In this document: positions 1-7,736 of the stretch, in pieces | Position numbering within the stretch: position 1 is the stretch's first letter | How the letters are laid out: the number at the start of each line of letters is the position of its first letter | NCBI RefSeq assembly: GCF_963558545.1 | Contig: NZ_CAUWHO010000006.1 | Location: forward strand, 34,299 to 98,298 | Direction of reading: 5' to 3' | DNA from: Tyzzerella sp963558545 | GTDB taxonomy: Bacteria; Bacillota; Clostridia; Lachnospirales; CAG-274 | DNA: 64,000 nucleotides | The notes under the pieces: model-generated | The model's database searches: none | What the model saw: only the letters and a program-made list of their open reading frames with translations | Told to the model about the DNA's origin: nothing | Translations under genes and position numbers: made by a program

Positions 1-23
1 TTAGATATTTTTTTAAAGCTCAT
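1..23 (-). CDS. 5' end of a gene cut by the window edge
   Basis: An ATG on the minus strand at 23-21 is preceded six bases upstream by AAAGGA, a good ribosome binding site, and opens a frame reading Met-Ser-Phe-Lys-Lys-Ile-Ser before the window ends. It starts 13 bases after the stop of the 5-formyl-THF cyclo-ligase gene, so it would be the next gene of the same minus-strand operon. Seven codons are too few to assign a product. Confidence 0.4.
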
Positions 24-36
24 ATTATTCCTTTCT

Positions 37-585
37 TTAGTAGATATTCTTTTCTGTTATAATAATATTTACATTTTCATCATAAAAATCTTCTTTAAAA
101 TCTATTATAAATTGTTGAAAACATAGCCCAACAGAGGCTAAATATACATTATTTTTTAAAAAATAATCGTAGTATCCTCCCCCATATCCTATCCTATATT
201 TATTTTTGTTATACGCAAGAGCAGGAACTATTATAAGAGTTTTTTTATCACTAATTTTTTCTTCTTCGTATAAAGGCTCTAAAATATTAAATTTATTTTT
301 TATAAGATTTTTTTTATTATATTTTTTAAAAATAATTTCCCTTTTATTTTTAGTTATAACAGGGCAATATATATGTTTATTGTCATCTTGTGCTTTTTTT
401 AGTATGTAGCTAGTATCTATTTCTTTTTCTATGCTTAAATAAATAAATATACTTTCACATTGTTTATATACAGGTAAATCAAATAATTTATAAGAAATTA
501 TTTTGCTTATATTATTTATGTAATCGTTAGGAAAGTTATTTCTTAAATTTAGATGGTTATATCTTATTTGTTTCTTCAGTTGCAT
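37..585 (-). CDS. 5-formyltetrahydrofolate cyclo-ligase
   Basis: This 182-residue protein matches the family (about 180-200 residues) that converts 5-formyl-THF to 5,10-methenyl-THF using ATP, a cytosolic salvage step of one-carbon metabolism. Visible signatures are the N-terminal basic segment (MQLKKQIRY), the mid-protein VPALAYNK stretch and the hallmark glycine-rich RIGYGGGYYDYF near residues 130-142, which forms the nucleotide/folate pocket. The start overlaps the 3' end of the upstream zinc-ribbon gene by 29 bases, which implies co-transcription. Family assignment is firm from the motifs; the operon is inferred from spacing. Confidence 0.9.
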   Translation of the reverse strand: MQLKKQIRYNHLNLRNNFPNDYINNISKIISYKLFDLPVYKQCESIFIYLSIEKEIDTSYILKKAQDDNKHIYCPVITKNKREIIFKKYNKKNLIKNKFNILEPLYEEEKISDKKTLIIVPALAYNKNKYRIGYGGGYYDYFLKNNVYLASVGLCFQQFIIDFKEDFYDENVNIIITEKNIY

Positions 586-1087
586 TTTTAATTACACCTT
601 TCAGTACAATTATAGAAATAAAAAGATTAGGTTTTATCAAAAATATTGTAATGTAAAGGATAATACGTAATATTTTTAAAATAGTTTTAAAGTTAAGTTT
701 ATTTTTAATAACAAGTGTAGGAGCAGTAGTTTTAGGGTAGGAAGTATTTATATTGGTTTTATTTTTGTTATATTTAACTTGTTTATACTCATTTTTTTCA
801 TATTTTTTTGATATTTTATTTTGTTCAATATTAGTATTATTATCATTATCAATATCAATATCATTATCATTATTACTACTATTATCAATATCAATAGTTG
901 TATTATTATTGATATTTTTATTAACATTTTCGTTAGTATTATTAAAAGGTTTATTATCTATAAAATCGAATATATCAAAAACACTTCTATTAGTATATTT
1001 TTCTGTAATAGTTGCTTTTAGCTTATACCCACACATAACACACGAATTTTCTGTTAAAAGACAGCTACAAATAGGGCAAGTATCCAT
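557..1087 (-). CDS. zinc-ribbon, asparagine-rich membrane protein of unknown function
   Basis: The 176-residue protein opens with a compact zinc ribbon, CPIC followed by CVMC within the first 20 residues. A long low-complexity middle (about residues 45-95) made almost only of Asn, Asp, Ile and Thr follows, and a hydrophobic C-terminal segment (about residues 135-165) is probably a membrane helix. I do not recognise a named family; short zinc-ribbon plus membrane-anchor proteins are common in Clostridia and mostly uncharacterised. The DNA of the low-complexity part is a run of TTATCAATA-like trinucleotide-rich repeats, so its length may vary between strains. It overlaps the folate gene downstream by 29 bases. 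Confidence 0.7.
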   Translation of the reverse strand: MDTCPICSCLLTENSCVMCGYKLKATITEKYTNRSVFDIFDFIDNKPFNNTNENVNKNINNNTTIDIDNSSNNDNDIDIDNDNNTNIEQNKISKKYEKNEYKQVKYNKNKTNINTSYPKTTAPTLVIKNKLNFKTILKILRIILYITIFLIKPNLFISIIVLKGVIKNATEETNKI

Positions 1088-1177
1088 AAAATCACCACAC
1101 TTTATAGTTTTATTATTATTTAATTTTAACAGAATATGTAACTTTATTCAATAATTTATATAAAATAATTATTGTTA

Positions 1178-1222
1178 TTATATAGAAATACCACCTTTTT
1201 AACAGGTGGTATTTCTATATAA
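1178..1222. terminator. perfect 18-bp inverted repeat, terminator-like
   Basis: Arms 1178-1195 and 1205-1222 are exactly complementary with a 9-base loop. It lies six bases after the htpG stop codon (minus strand), ahead of the zinc-ribbon gene. The T-tract after the stem is poor on both strands, so it may act as an mRNA-stabilising 3' hairpin as much as a terminator. Confidence 0.6.
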
Positions 1223-1227
1223 TAGTA

Positions 1228-3138
1228 TTATAAGCTATTATTTAATAAGATTTCTAATATTTTGTTACTTCTTTCTATAAAGTTTGTCATAGAGTTCATA
1301 TCTAAGTGTTTATGGCTCATTGTAGCTAAATCGTATATTTGGTTACATATAAGGTTTGTTTCTTCTTTTTTATTATTATCATCTTTAATTTTTAAAAGGA
1401 GCTTAACAACATTATTATTGCCATTTAATATTAATGTTTCATCTGATGGCATAGCACCAAAAGGCATATTCATACCATACATTTTGGCCATTTCTTCCAT
1501 TCTTCTAGCTTGTTCACTAAGCTGGATAACACCAGATATGTCAGTTGCTTTAAGATTTTCTACTTTAATTTTAAGGTTATCGCCTTTATTAAGAGTATCT
1601 TTAAATAAAGTTTCTAAAGCCTCGTTAAGCTCTTTATTTTCTTCTTGGGAGCTATCTTTTAACGTGTCGGATAAATCGCTATCTATCCTAACAAAGCTAG
1701 TGCCTTGGTTGTACATTTCTAATGTGGACATATAAGGATTATCTAATTTTGTGTTTAATATAACTGCGTCCATATTGTTATCTTTAAACATTTTAATATA
1801 CTGTGCTTGTTGGTTTTCATCTGTAACATAAAATACCTTGTTTTCGTGATGTTCTTTATTTTGCTCTAAATATTCGTTTAATGTTACATATTTATTATTA
1901 ATAGTTTTAAATAATAAACTATCTTTTACTTTATCATAAAAATCTTTTTCTCTAAGGCAGCCATATTTTATAAATTGGCTTATATCGTCCCAAAAGCCTT
2001 CAAAATCTTCACGTTGTTTTTTAAATAAGCTATTTAGCTTATCTGCAACCTTTTTAGTAATATACTTACTCATTTTTGTAACGTAGCCATCATTTTGTAA
2101 AAAGCTACGGCTTACATTAAGCGGTAAATCTGGACAGTCTAGCGTACCTTTTAAAAGAAGTAAAAATTCTGGGATAACTTCTTTTAAGTTATCTGCTATA
2201 AATACTTGGTTGTTATATAATTTAACTTGTCCTTCAATAGAATCTAGCTCGTGTTTTAATTTTGGGAAATATAAAATACCTTTAAGTTTAAAAGGGTAGT
2301 CCATATTTAAATGTATCCAAAATAATGGTTCATTAAAATCTGAAAATACTTGATGATAAAATTCTTTATATTCTTCATCTGTACATTCATTAGGCTGTTT
2401 TAACCATAAAGGATTAGTTTTATTTATAGGAAGAGGCTCTTTAATTTCTTTAATTTCATTTTCGTCTATTGTATCGTTTTCATTTTCTTTTTCTGCATCT
2501 TTTTTAATTTGTTCTAAGTCTTCAAAGAAAATTTCTATAGGCATAAAGTAGCAATATTTATTTAATATTTCACGAAGTTTAAAAGCATTTAAAAAGTCTT
2601 TTCCTTCTTCTCCTACAAAAAGAGTGATAGTTGTACCACGTTCTGTCCTATCGCTTTCGCCTATTTCGTACTCTATACCACCATCACATATCCATTTAGC
2701 AGGCGTTGCACCATCTTTATAAGAGAGAGTATCTATCATAACTTTGTCTGCCACCATAAAAGCAGAGTAAAAACCAAGACCAAAATGTCCTATAATATCT
2801 CCACCATCTTCTAACTGGTCTTTATATTTATTAACAAAATCGCTAGCTCCAGAAAAGGCAATTTGTGTAATATATTCTTCTATTTCATCAGCAGTCATAC
2901 CTATACCGTTATCTATAATTTGTATAGTGCTGTTTTCTTTATCTAGTACAACTTTAATGTTAAAGTTTTCATCGCTAATGTTAGCTTCGCCCATAGTTGA
3001 TAATTTTTTTAGTTTATTTATAGCATCACAACCATTAGATACTAATTCTCTAATAAATATATCAGAATCAGAATAAAGCCATTTTTTTATAATTGGTAAG
3101 ATATTTTCGCTATTAATTGAAAGATTACCTTTTTTCAT
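1228..3138 (-). CDS. htpG: molecular chaperone HtpG (Hsp90)
   Basis: The 636-residue protein is full length for bacterial Hsp90, an ATP-driven dimeric cytosolic chaperone. The N-terminal GHKL ATPase shows IFIRELVSNGCDA near residue 30, DNGIGM near 80 and the lid motif IGHFGLGFYSAF near 115-126. The middle and C-terminal dimerisation domains follow. A charged Glu/Asp/Lys-rich linker at about residues 205-235 resembles the eukaryotic Hsp90 linker and is longer than in many bacteria. The start has a strong TAGGAGG ribosome site. It has its own promoter (3171-3199) and a CIRCE-like element just upstream, suggesting heat-shock control. Position 38 has Cys where most HtpG proteins carry Ser (NASDA versus NGCDA). 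Confidence 0.96.
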   Translation of the reverse strand: MKKGNLSINSENILPIIKKWLYSDSDIFIRELVSNGCDAINKLKKLSTMGEANISDENFNIKVVLDKENSTIQIIDNGIGMTADEIEEYITQIAFSGASDFVNKYKDQLEDGGDIIGHFGLGFYSAFMVADKVMIDTLSYKDGATPAKWICDGGIEYEIGESDRTERGTTITLFVGEEGKDFLNAFKLREILNKYCYFMPIEIFFEDLEQIKKDAEKENENDTIDENEIKEIKEPLPINKTNPLWLKQPNECTDEEYKEFYHQVFSDFNEPLFWIHLNMDYPFKLKGILYFPKLKHELDSIEGQVKLYNNQVFIADNLKEVIPEFLLLLKGTLDCPDLPLNVSRSFLQNDGYVTKMSKYITKKVADKLNSLFKKQREDFEGFWDDISQFIKYGCLREKDFYDKVKDSLLFKTINNKYVTLNEYLEQNKEHHENKVFYVTDENQQAQYIKMFKDNNMDAVILNTKLDNPYMSTLEMYNQGTSFVRIDSDLSDTLKDSSQEENKELNEALETLFKDTLNKGDNLKIKVENLKATDISGVIQLSEQARRMEEMAKMYGMNMPFGAMPSDETLILNGNNNVVKLLLKIKDDNNKKEETNLICNQIYDLATMSHKHLDMNSMTNFIERSNKILEILLNNSL

Positions 3139-3170
3139 TTTTGTACCTCCTAAAAATTTATATTTATTAT

Positions 3171-3199
3171 ATTTTAATACTATAAATATAAAATGTCAA
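3171..3199 (-). promoter_or_regulatory. sigma-A type promoter of htpG
   Basis: On the minus strand TTGACA (3199-3194) and TAAAAT (3176-3171) are separated by 17 bases, and the start codon lies about 33 bases downstream of the -10. This is a near-consensus housekeeping promoter reading into htpG. Confidence 0.75.
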
Positions 3200-3205
3200 G
3201 AAAAA

Positions 3206-3232
3206 ATAGCACTCTTTTAAAAAGAGTGCTAG
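3206..3232. promoter_or_regulatory. CIRCE-like operator / terminator hairpin upstream of htpG
   Basis: The element reads TAGCACTC, nine bases, GAGTGCTA. This matches the HrcA-binding CIRCE consensus (TTAGCACTC-N9-GAGTGCTAA) at 16 of 18 arm positions with the correct 9-base spacer. It sits seven bases upstream of the htpG -35. On the minus strand the same inverted repeat is followed by a run of T, so it could also terminate the flavoprotein transcript ending at 3238. The operator role is inferred from consensus match and position. Confidence 0.6.
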
Positions 3233-3237
3233 CAAAA

Positions 3238-4824
3238 TTACAGGCTGTTTATAATAGCTTCGGCACATTTTATACCGTCAACTCCAGCAGATACTATACC
3301 TCCAGCATATCCACAGCCTTCACCACAAGGGTAAAGTCCTTTATATTTTATAGATTGTAGTGTTTCTTTATCTCTAATAATTCTAATAGGTGATGAGCTA
3401 CGGCTTTCTACGGCAGTTAAAAGCCCATTTTCATCTCCAAAGCCTTTTATTTTTTTGTTCATTTCTATAATACCAAGTTTTATAGATTCATATATAAAAT
3501 TTGGAAATATATCTCTAAAATCGGCAGGTGTTACACCTGGTTTAAATGTTGGCTCTATATTGCCAACAGATGTAGATGGTATCCCTTTTAAAATATCACC
3601 TATTTTTTGTACAGGTGCAAAATAATTACTACCACCTACTATAAAGGCTTTTTCTTCAAGTTCTCTTTGAAAATCCACACCAGATAGTATATGACTATTA
3701 TCTAAATCATCTGGATAAACTTCTATTAATAAAGCACTATTTGCATTTTTTCCACCTCTGTCAAAATAGCTCATACCATTGGTAACAAGCCTATTTTTTT
3801 CAGAAGAAGAATTTACAACATACCCTCCAGGGCACATACAAAAAGTATAAGCACCACGATTATTAGGTAATCTTACAGATAATTTATAATCGGCAGGGGG
3901 AAGATAACAAGCAAATTTACCATATTGAGCATTGTTTATAAAATCTTGATTATGCTCTATCCTAACACCAACTGCAAATGGTTTTTTTTCTATTGGGTGA
4001 TTTTTATTGTTTATAAGCTCAAAAGTATCTCTAGCACTATGTCCTATTGCTAATATTACTTTATCTGTATTTATATCAAAAATTTCATTATTTTCTAAAT
4101 TTTTTACGGTAACACCATTTATTGTATTATTTTTTATTAGCAAGTCTATCATTTGATGCTCAAATAAAATTAGTCCACCAAGTGAGATTATTTCTTCTCG
4201 TATATTTTTAACCATTGTTATAAGCTTATCTGTACCTATATGGGGCTTTGCAGTATACAATATCTCTTCTGGAGCAGATGCTTTAACAAATTCTTCTAGT
4301 AAAACTCTACACCTATAATCTTTTATACCTGTTGTAAGCTTACCATCAGAAAATGTTCCAGCTCCACCTTCTCCAAATTGTACATTGGAATTTTCGTTTA
4401 ATATACCAGTTTTCCAAAAAGTATCTATATCTTTTTTACGTTTTTCTACATTTTTACCACGTTCTATAACAATAGGTTTAAGCCCAGAGCGAGCAAGTAT
4501 TAATGAAGCCATAAGTCCAGCAGGTCCAAATCCTATAATTATAGGCCTTTTATCATATTGTTTTTTAGGTATATTATATATAAATGGCTCTACCATTGAA
4601 ACATCTTTTATTTTTAAATATTTTTTTTCATCTTTTATATCAATATCTACTGCAAGGACATAAAAACCACCACGTTTTTCTCTTGCATCAATAGATTTTT
4701 TTGCTATTGTTACGCTTAGTATATTTTCAATATTTGTTTTTAATATTTTACAAGCAATAGATTTTAAATTATCTTGTGTAATTTTTTGTTCTAAAGGGTA
4801 TTTTATATTAGATATTCTTATCAT
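3238..4824 (-). CDS. NAD(P)/FAD-dependent oxidoreductase (COG2509-like)
   Basis: A 528-residue flavoprotein. After an N-terminal domain of about 85 residues it carries a dinucleotide-binding motif, IIIGFGPAGLMASLILARSG, near residue 95, followed by the ERG segment that contacts the FAD ribose. Further family features are VQFGEGGAGTFSDGKL near 150, VILAIGHSARD near 260 and a C-terminal GLYPCGEGCGYAGGI near 495 that closes over the flavin. The substrate is unknown for this widespread family. The gene lies 12 bases after the neighbouring HI0933-type flavoprotein, so the two are probably co-transcribed. The ribosome site is a weak AAAGGT. Confidence 0.85.
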   Translation of the reverse strand: MIRISNIKYPLEQKITQDNLKSIACKILKTNIENILSVTIAKKSIDAREKRGGFYVLAVDIDIKDEKKYLKIKDVSMVEPFIYNIPKKQYDKRPIIIGFGPAGLMASLILARSGLKPIVIERGKNVEKRKKDIDTFWKTGILNENSNVQFGEGGAGTFSDGKLTTGIKDYRCRVLLEEFVKASAPEEILYTAKPHIGTDKLITMVKNIREEIISLGGLILFEHQMIDLLIKNNTINGVTVKNLENNEIFDINTDKVILAIGHSARDTFELINNKNHPIEKKPFAVGVRIEHNQDFINNAQYGKFACYLPPADYKLSVRLPNNRGAYTFCMCPGGYVVNSSSEKNRLVTNGMSYFDRGGKNANSALLIEVYPDDLDNSHILSGVDFQRELEEKAFIVGGSNYFAPVQKIGDILKGIPSTSVGNIEPTFKPGVTPADFRDIFPNFIYESIKLGIIEMNKKIKGFGDENGLLTAVESRSSSPIRIIRDKETLQSIKYKGLYPCGEGCGYAGGIVSAGVDGIKCAEAIINSL

Positions 4825-4836
4825 TTTTTTACCTTT

Positions 4837-6072
4837 CTAAATTATAGATTTTATACAGGATTTTGTAGCAACATAAGATGATGACCAAGCCCATTGAAGA
4901 TTAAATCCACCACAATCTCCTAAAACGTCTAATATTTCTCCTGCACAATATAGACCTTTTATTATTTTAGATTCTAATGTTTTATCATTAAATTCACTTG
5001 TTTTTATACCACCAGCAGTAACTTGAGCATTGTTAAAGCCATTTGTGTCTAATATTTCTAGCTTATAATTTTTTATAAGATTAGCCATATTTTTTAATAT
5101 ATTATCTGTTAAATCTTTTACTAAAAATGATAGTTTTTCTATACCACTATTTTTAGCTATAATATTACCTAAGCGTTTATTTAATAGGCCATTAAAATAG
5201 TTTTCCATATTTGTATAGTTTAATAGTTTTTTTCTATCTTTTAATATGTTAAACACATCTTCTTCTGAGAAGCTAGGCATAAAGTCTATATATGCTATTA
5301 AGTTTTTATACCTTGCAAATAGTGTAGACAACTGAAAAACAGGTGGGCCAGATATACCATAATCTGTAAATAGTATTTCTCCGTAGTCTTCTTTTAAAAA
5401 TGTAGAATTGCTATAAATTTTTAAATTGCCTGTTATTTTTATACCTTTTAAAGATTTTACCTTTTCTTGATTTGTTTTTAACTGTACTAAGGCAGGTGTA
5501 AGCTTTGTAGCACTATGCCCTAAAGATTTTAAAAGGTTTATACCATCACCATTAGAGCCTAAATTTTGGCTAGCCATACCACCTGTTGCAAATATTATTT
5601 TATCTGCTGTTATAGTTTCATTATTGTTAGATGTTATTTTAAATTTGTCATTTTTTTTCTTTATATTTTTTACGTTAAATTCTGTTTTTATAGGTATATT
5701 TAAGCTATCTATTTTGTTTCTTAAAGCATCTAATATACTTGATGCTTGCTCACTATAAGGATAAACTTTTCCATTTTCTAAAACAGTATGTAAAACACCT
5801 AAGTTATAGAAAAAATCTATTGTATCTTGTACAGAAAATTGTTCTAAAAAATATTTTGTAAAAAATTTATCTTCTCCGTAGTAGTTTTCATATGTTGCAT
5901 AAATATTTGTAAAATTACAACGGCCATTACCAGTTGCTAGTATCTTTTTTCCTACTCTATCCATTTTTTCAAGTATTATTATATTTATAGAGCCTTTTGA
6001 CATATTGTAAGCGTGTATAGCAGAAGAGAGTCCAACAGCACCACCACCTACAATAGCTAATGTTTTTTTCAT
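4837..6072 (-). CDS. HI0933-family flavoprotein (NAD(P)/FAD-dependent oxidoreductase)
   Basis: The 411-residue protein has an N-terminal Rossmann motif IVGGGAVGLSSAI, then KKILATGNGRCNFTN near residues 42-56, the hallmark of the HI0933/YhiN family, and a C-terminal GLYCAGEILDVLGDCGGFNL that completes the FAD site. Members are often called aminoacetone oxidase-like, but the physiological reaction is not established. The start has an AAAGGTGAT ribosome site. Upstream lies a 250-base spacer with a possible structured RNA. Downstream, 12 bases away, is a second flavoprotein gene. Confidence 0.88.
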   Translation of the reverse strand: MKKTLAIVGGGAVGLSSAIHAYNMSKGSINIIILEKMDRVGKKILATGNGRCNFTNIYATYENYYGEDKFFTKYFLEQFSVQDTIDFFYNLGVLHTVLENGKVYPYSEQASSILDALRNKIDSLNIPIKTEFNVKNIKKKNDKFKITSNNNETITADKIIFATGGMASQNLGSNGDGINLLKSLGHSATKLTPALVQLKTNQEKVKSLKGIKITGNLKIYSNSTFLKEDYGEILFTDYGISGPPVFQLSTLFARYKNLIAYIDFMPSFSEEDVFNILKDRKKLLNYTNMENYFNGLLNKRLGNIIAKNSGIEKLSFLVKDLTDNILKNMANLIKNYKLEILDTNGFNNAQVTAGGIKTSEFNDKTLESKIIKGLYCAGEILDVLGDCGGFNLQWAWSSSYVATKSCIKSII

Positions 6073-6143
6073 TTTATCACCTTTAGTTTATATTTTTATT
6101 TTAATACGACTTCTTAAAAAATAACAAGTTTATTTTTTTTGAG

Positions 6144-6276
6144 ATACTCTATGGTAGAAAAGCTAATTTATGCGTACAAGGGATAAAGCCACTTGAACTC
6201 TAGCTTTTTACACAATTAAGAGCAAAGCCTCGTATTATTATTAAAAGTTGCCTTAATAATATTTTGTCTACAGTAT
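6144..6276. ncRNA. possible structured RNA of unknown class
   Basis: Between the LCP gene and the flavoprotein gene (both minus strand) the sequence folds around a long-range closing stem. ATACT (6144-6148) pairs with AGTAT (6272-6276), and GTAGA (6154-6158) pairs with TCTAC (6267-6271). Inside are a stem of AAAAGCTA (6158-6165) with TAGCTTTT (6201-6208) and a hairpin ATTATTAA / TTAATAAT (6237-6244, 6253-6260). The inner loops are less AT-rich than other spacers here (for example GGGATAAAGCCACTTGAACTC in part and GAGCAAAGCC). Strand is undecided: plus gives a stand-alone RNA, minus gives a 5' leader of the flavoprotein gene. It matches no riboswitch class I can recall. Confidence 0.4.
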
Positions 6277-6277
6277 G

Positions 6278-6301
6278 TAGCCACTACTTTTGTAGTGGCT
6301 A
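6278..6301. terminator. 10-bp hairpin, possible terminator
   Basis: TAGCCACTAC and GTAGTGGCTA flank a TTTT loop. It lies 24 bases past the stop codon of the LCP gene and directly abuts the possible structured RNA. No clear T-tract follows on either strand, so termination is only likely, not certain. Confidence 0.45.
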
Positions 6302-6324
6302 TATTAATTGTTTAAAAAATTTAT

Positions 6325-7689
6325 TTAATTAGATGAGGTGTTATCTGATATTTGGGTAGAAATATCTTTTAGCTCATCACCTGTACCAATAACTATGGTT
6401 ATATCGTATCCAAAGTCTTGTACTTTTTGTGGATTAACCACTATTTTAGATTTAGTAAAAAACTTTTGTAAATCGTTACCCTGTCCAACATCGGATACAT
6501 ATATTTTAGTTTCTTCCGATTTAGTGTCTTGAGAATCTCCAATATCTCCTATTATATATCCGTTATCTTCTAAAAGCTCTTTAGTTTTACCAGCAAGGCC
6601 TGATGTATAGCTACCATTTAAAATTTGTATAGATTTATCAAAGCTATCTTCATATACTATATCTTCTGGGTTGATAGTAGGCTTTTTAAATACTTCATAG
6701 GCAAATTCTTTTACTTCTTGCTCATCTACTATTACAAAAGATATACCACTTATACTTTTTGTTGTACAAGGAATAGTATAAGTTTGTGTGTTAGAAATAT
6801 CAACCTCTTTTACTTCACCTACATATTTTAATGCGTCTGATATAGTAAAGTTTGTATCTATATATTTTGTCAATGTTGTAATGTAAGATTTAGGGTTGGA
6901 TATTATAGAGTCTATGCTAAGCACTTTTTCAAAAAACTTTGTCATAAAAGCCTGCTGCACTTCTACTCTTTGCAAATCTCCTCTTGCATATCCTACATTA
7001 TTATTATCTTTTCTAAATCGTAAAAGTTGTTCTGCTTTATCCCCATCTAAAAGCTGTAAACCAGGTTGTAGATTTATATATAAATCTTGAGTAGGGTCGG
7101 AGTAATGCATTCTTTGAGGAACGTCAAATTCTATACCACCAACAGAATCTATTATATATTTAAATCCTTCAAAATTAAAATGTGCGTAATAGTCAATTTT
7201 TACATCTAGCAAATCTTCTAAGTATCTTTGTAAAAATTCCATACCCCTTTCTTTTCCATAGTTAGGGATAGAGTTTATTTTTTTAAATGAAGGGTTATCG
7301 TTAGCTATTATAGGTTCATTTTTTACCATAACTTGCCACATATCAGGTGGTATAGATACTTTTGTATCTCTAGGGATAGATACAACGGATATTTGGTTAT
7401 TAACAGAGTTATAACCTACAAGCATTATACCATCTGTTCTTCCTTCTGCCTCGTCTGTACAGGCTATGAGAGCTAATGTTCTTTCTGGTGGTTTAGGTGC
7501 TACCTTATCCACAACCTTGTTTACAAATGTATTATTATTGCTAGGTTCGTTAGAAATAAAGGCATATACAAAAAAGCAAACAACCCCTATAAAGTATACT
7601 GTGAGTATAGAAAAAACTATTTTAAAAAATCTTTTTGTAAGGCTTTTTTTCTTTCTTTTTTTACGACCTTTTTTATTTTTGTTTTTCAT
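6325..7689 (-). CDS. LytR-CpsA-Psr (LCP) family cell-wall glycopolymer ligase
   Basis: A 454-residue membrane-anchored protein. A very basic N-terminus of about 20 residues precedes one membrane helix (about 21-45). The extracellular LCP domain (about 70-310) includes DEAEGRTDGIMLVGYN, SIPRDTKVSIP and LRFRKDNNNVGYARGDLQR, with the conserved Asp and Arg residues that hold the polyprenyl pyrophosphate and metal. A C-terminal LytR_C domain (about 350-440, ILNGSYTSGLAGKTKELLEDNG) follows. LCP enzymes transfer teichoic acid-like or capsular polymers from lipid carriers to peptidoglycan. The ribosome site is AAAGGAG. The MATE gene is 47 bases upstream. Confidence 0.93.
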   Translation of the reverse strand: MKNKNKKGRKKRKKKSLTKRFFKIVFSILTVYFIGVVCFFVYAFISNEPSNNNTFVNKVVDKVAPKPPERTLALIACTDEAEGRTDGIMLVGYNSVNNQISVVSIPRDTKVSIPPDMWQVMVKNEPIIANDNPSFKKINSIPNYGKERGMEFLQRYLEDLLDVKIDYYAHFNFEGFKYIIDSVGGIEFDVPQRMHYSDPTQDLYINLQPGLQLLDGDKAEQLLRFRKDNNNVGYARGDLQRVEVQQAFMTKFFEKVLSIDSIISNPKSYITTLTKYIDTNFTISDALKYVGEVKEVDISNTQTYTIPCTTKSISGISFVIVDEQEVKEFAYEVFKKPTINPEDIVYEDSFDKSIQILNGSYTSGLAGKTKELLEDNGYIIGDIGDSQDTKSEETKIYVSDVGQGNDLQKFFTKSKIVVNPQKVQDFGYDITIVIGTGDELKDISTQISDNTSSN

Positions 7690-7736
7690 ATTTTCTCCTT
7701 TAATTTTGTTTATTTTTTTATGTAAAGCGTGAGTAT

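Noticed and set aside
1262..1735. Plus-strand ORF of 157 codons
   Set aside because: Hydrophobic shadow of htpG, no ribosome site, and htpG motifs are intact on the other strand.
6144..6276. c-di-GMP-I or 6S RNA
   Set aside because: A GCAAAGCC block resembles part of the c-di-GMP aptamer, but the other conserved islands are missing; the fold is branched, not the single long hairpin of 6S RNA.
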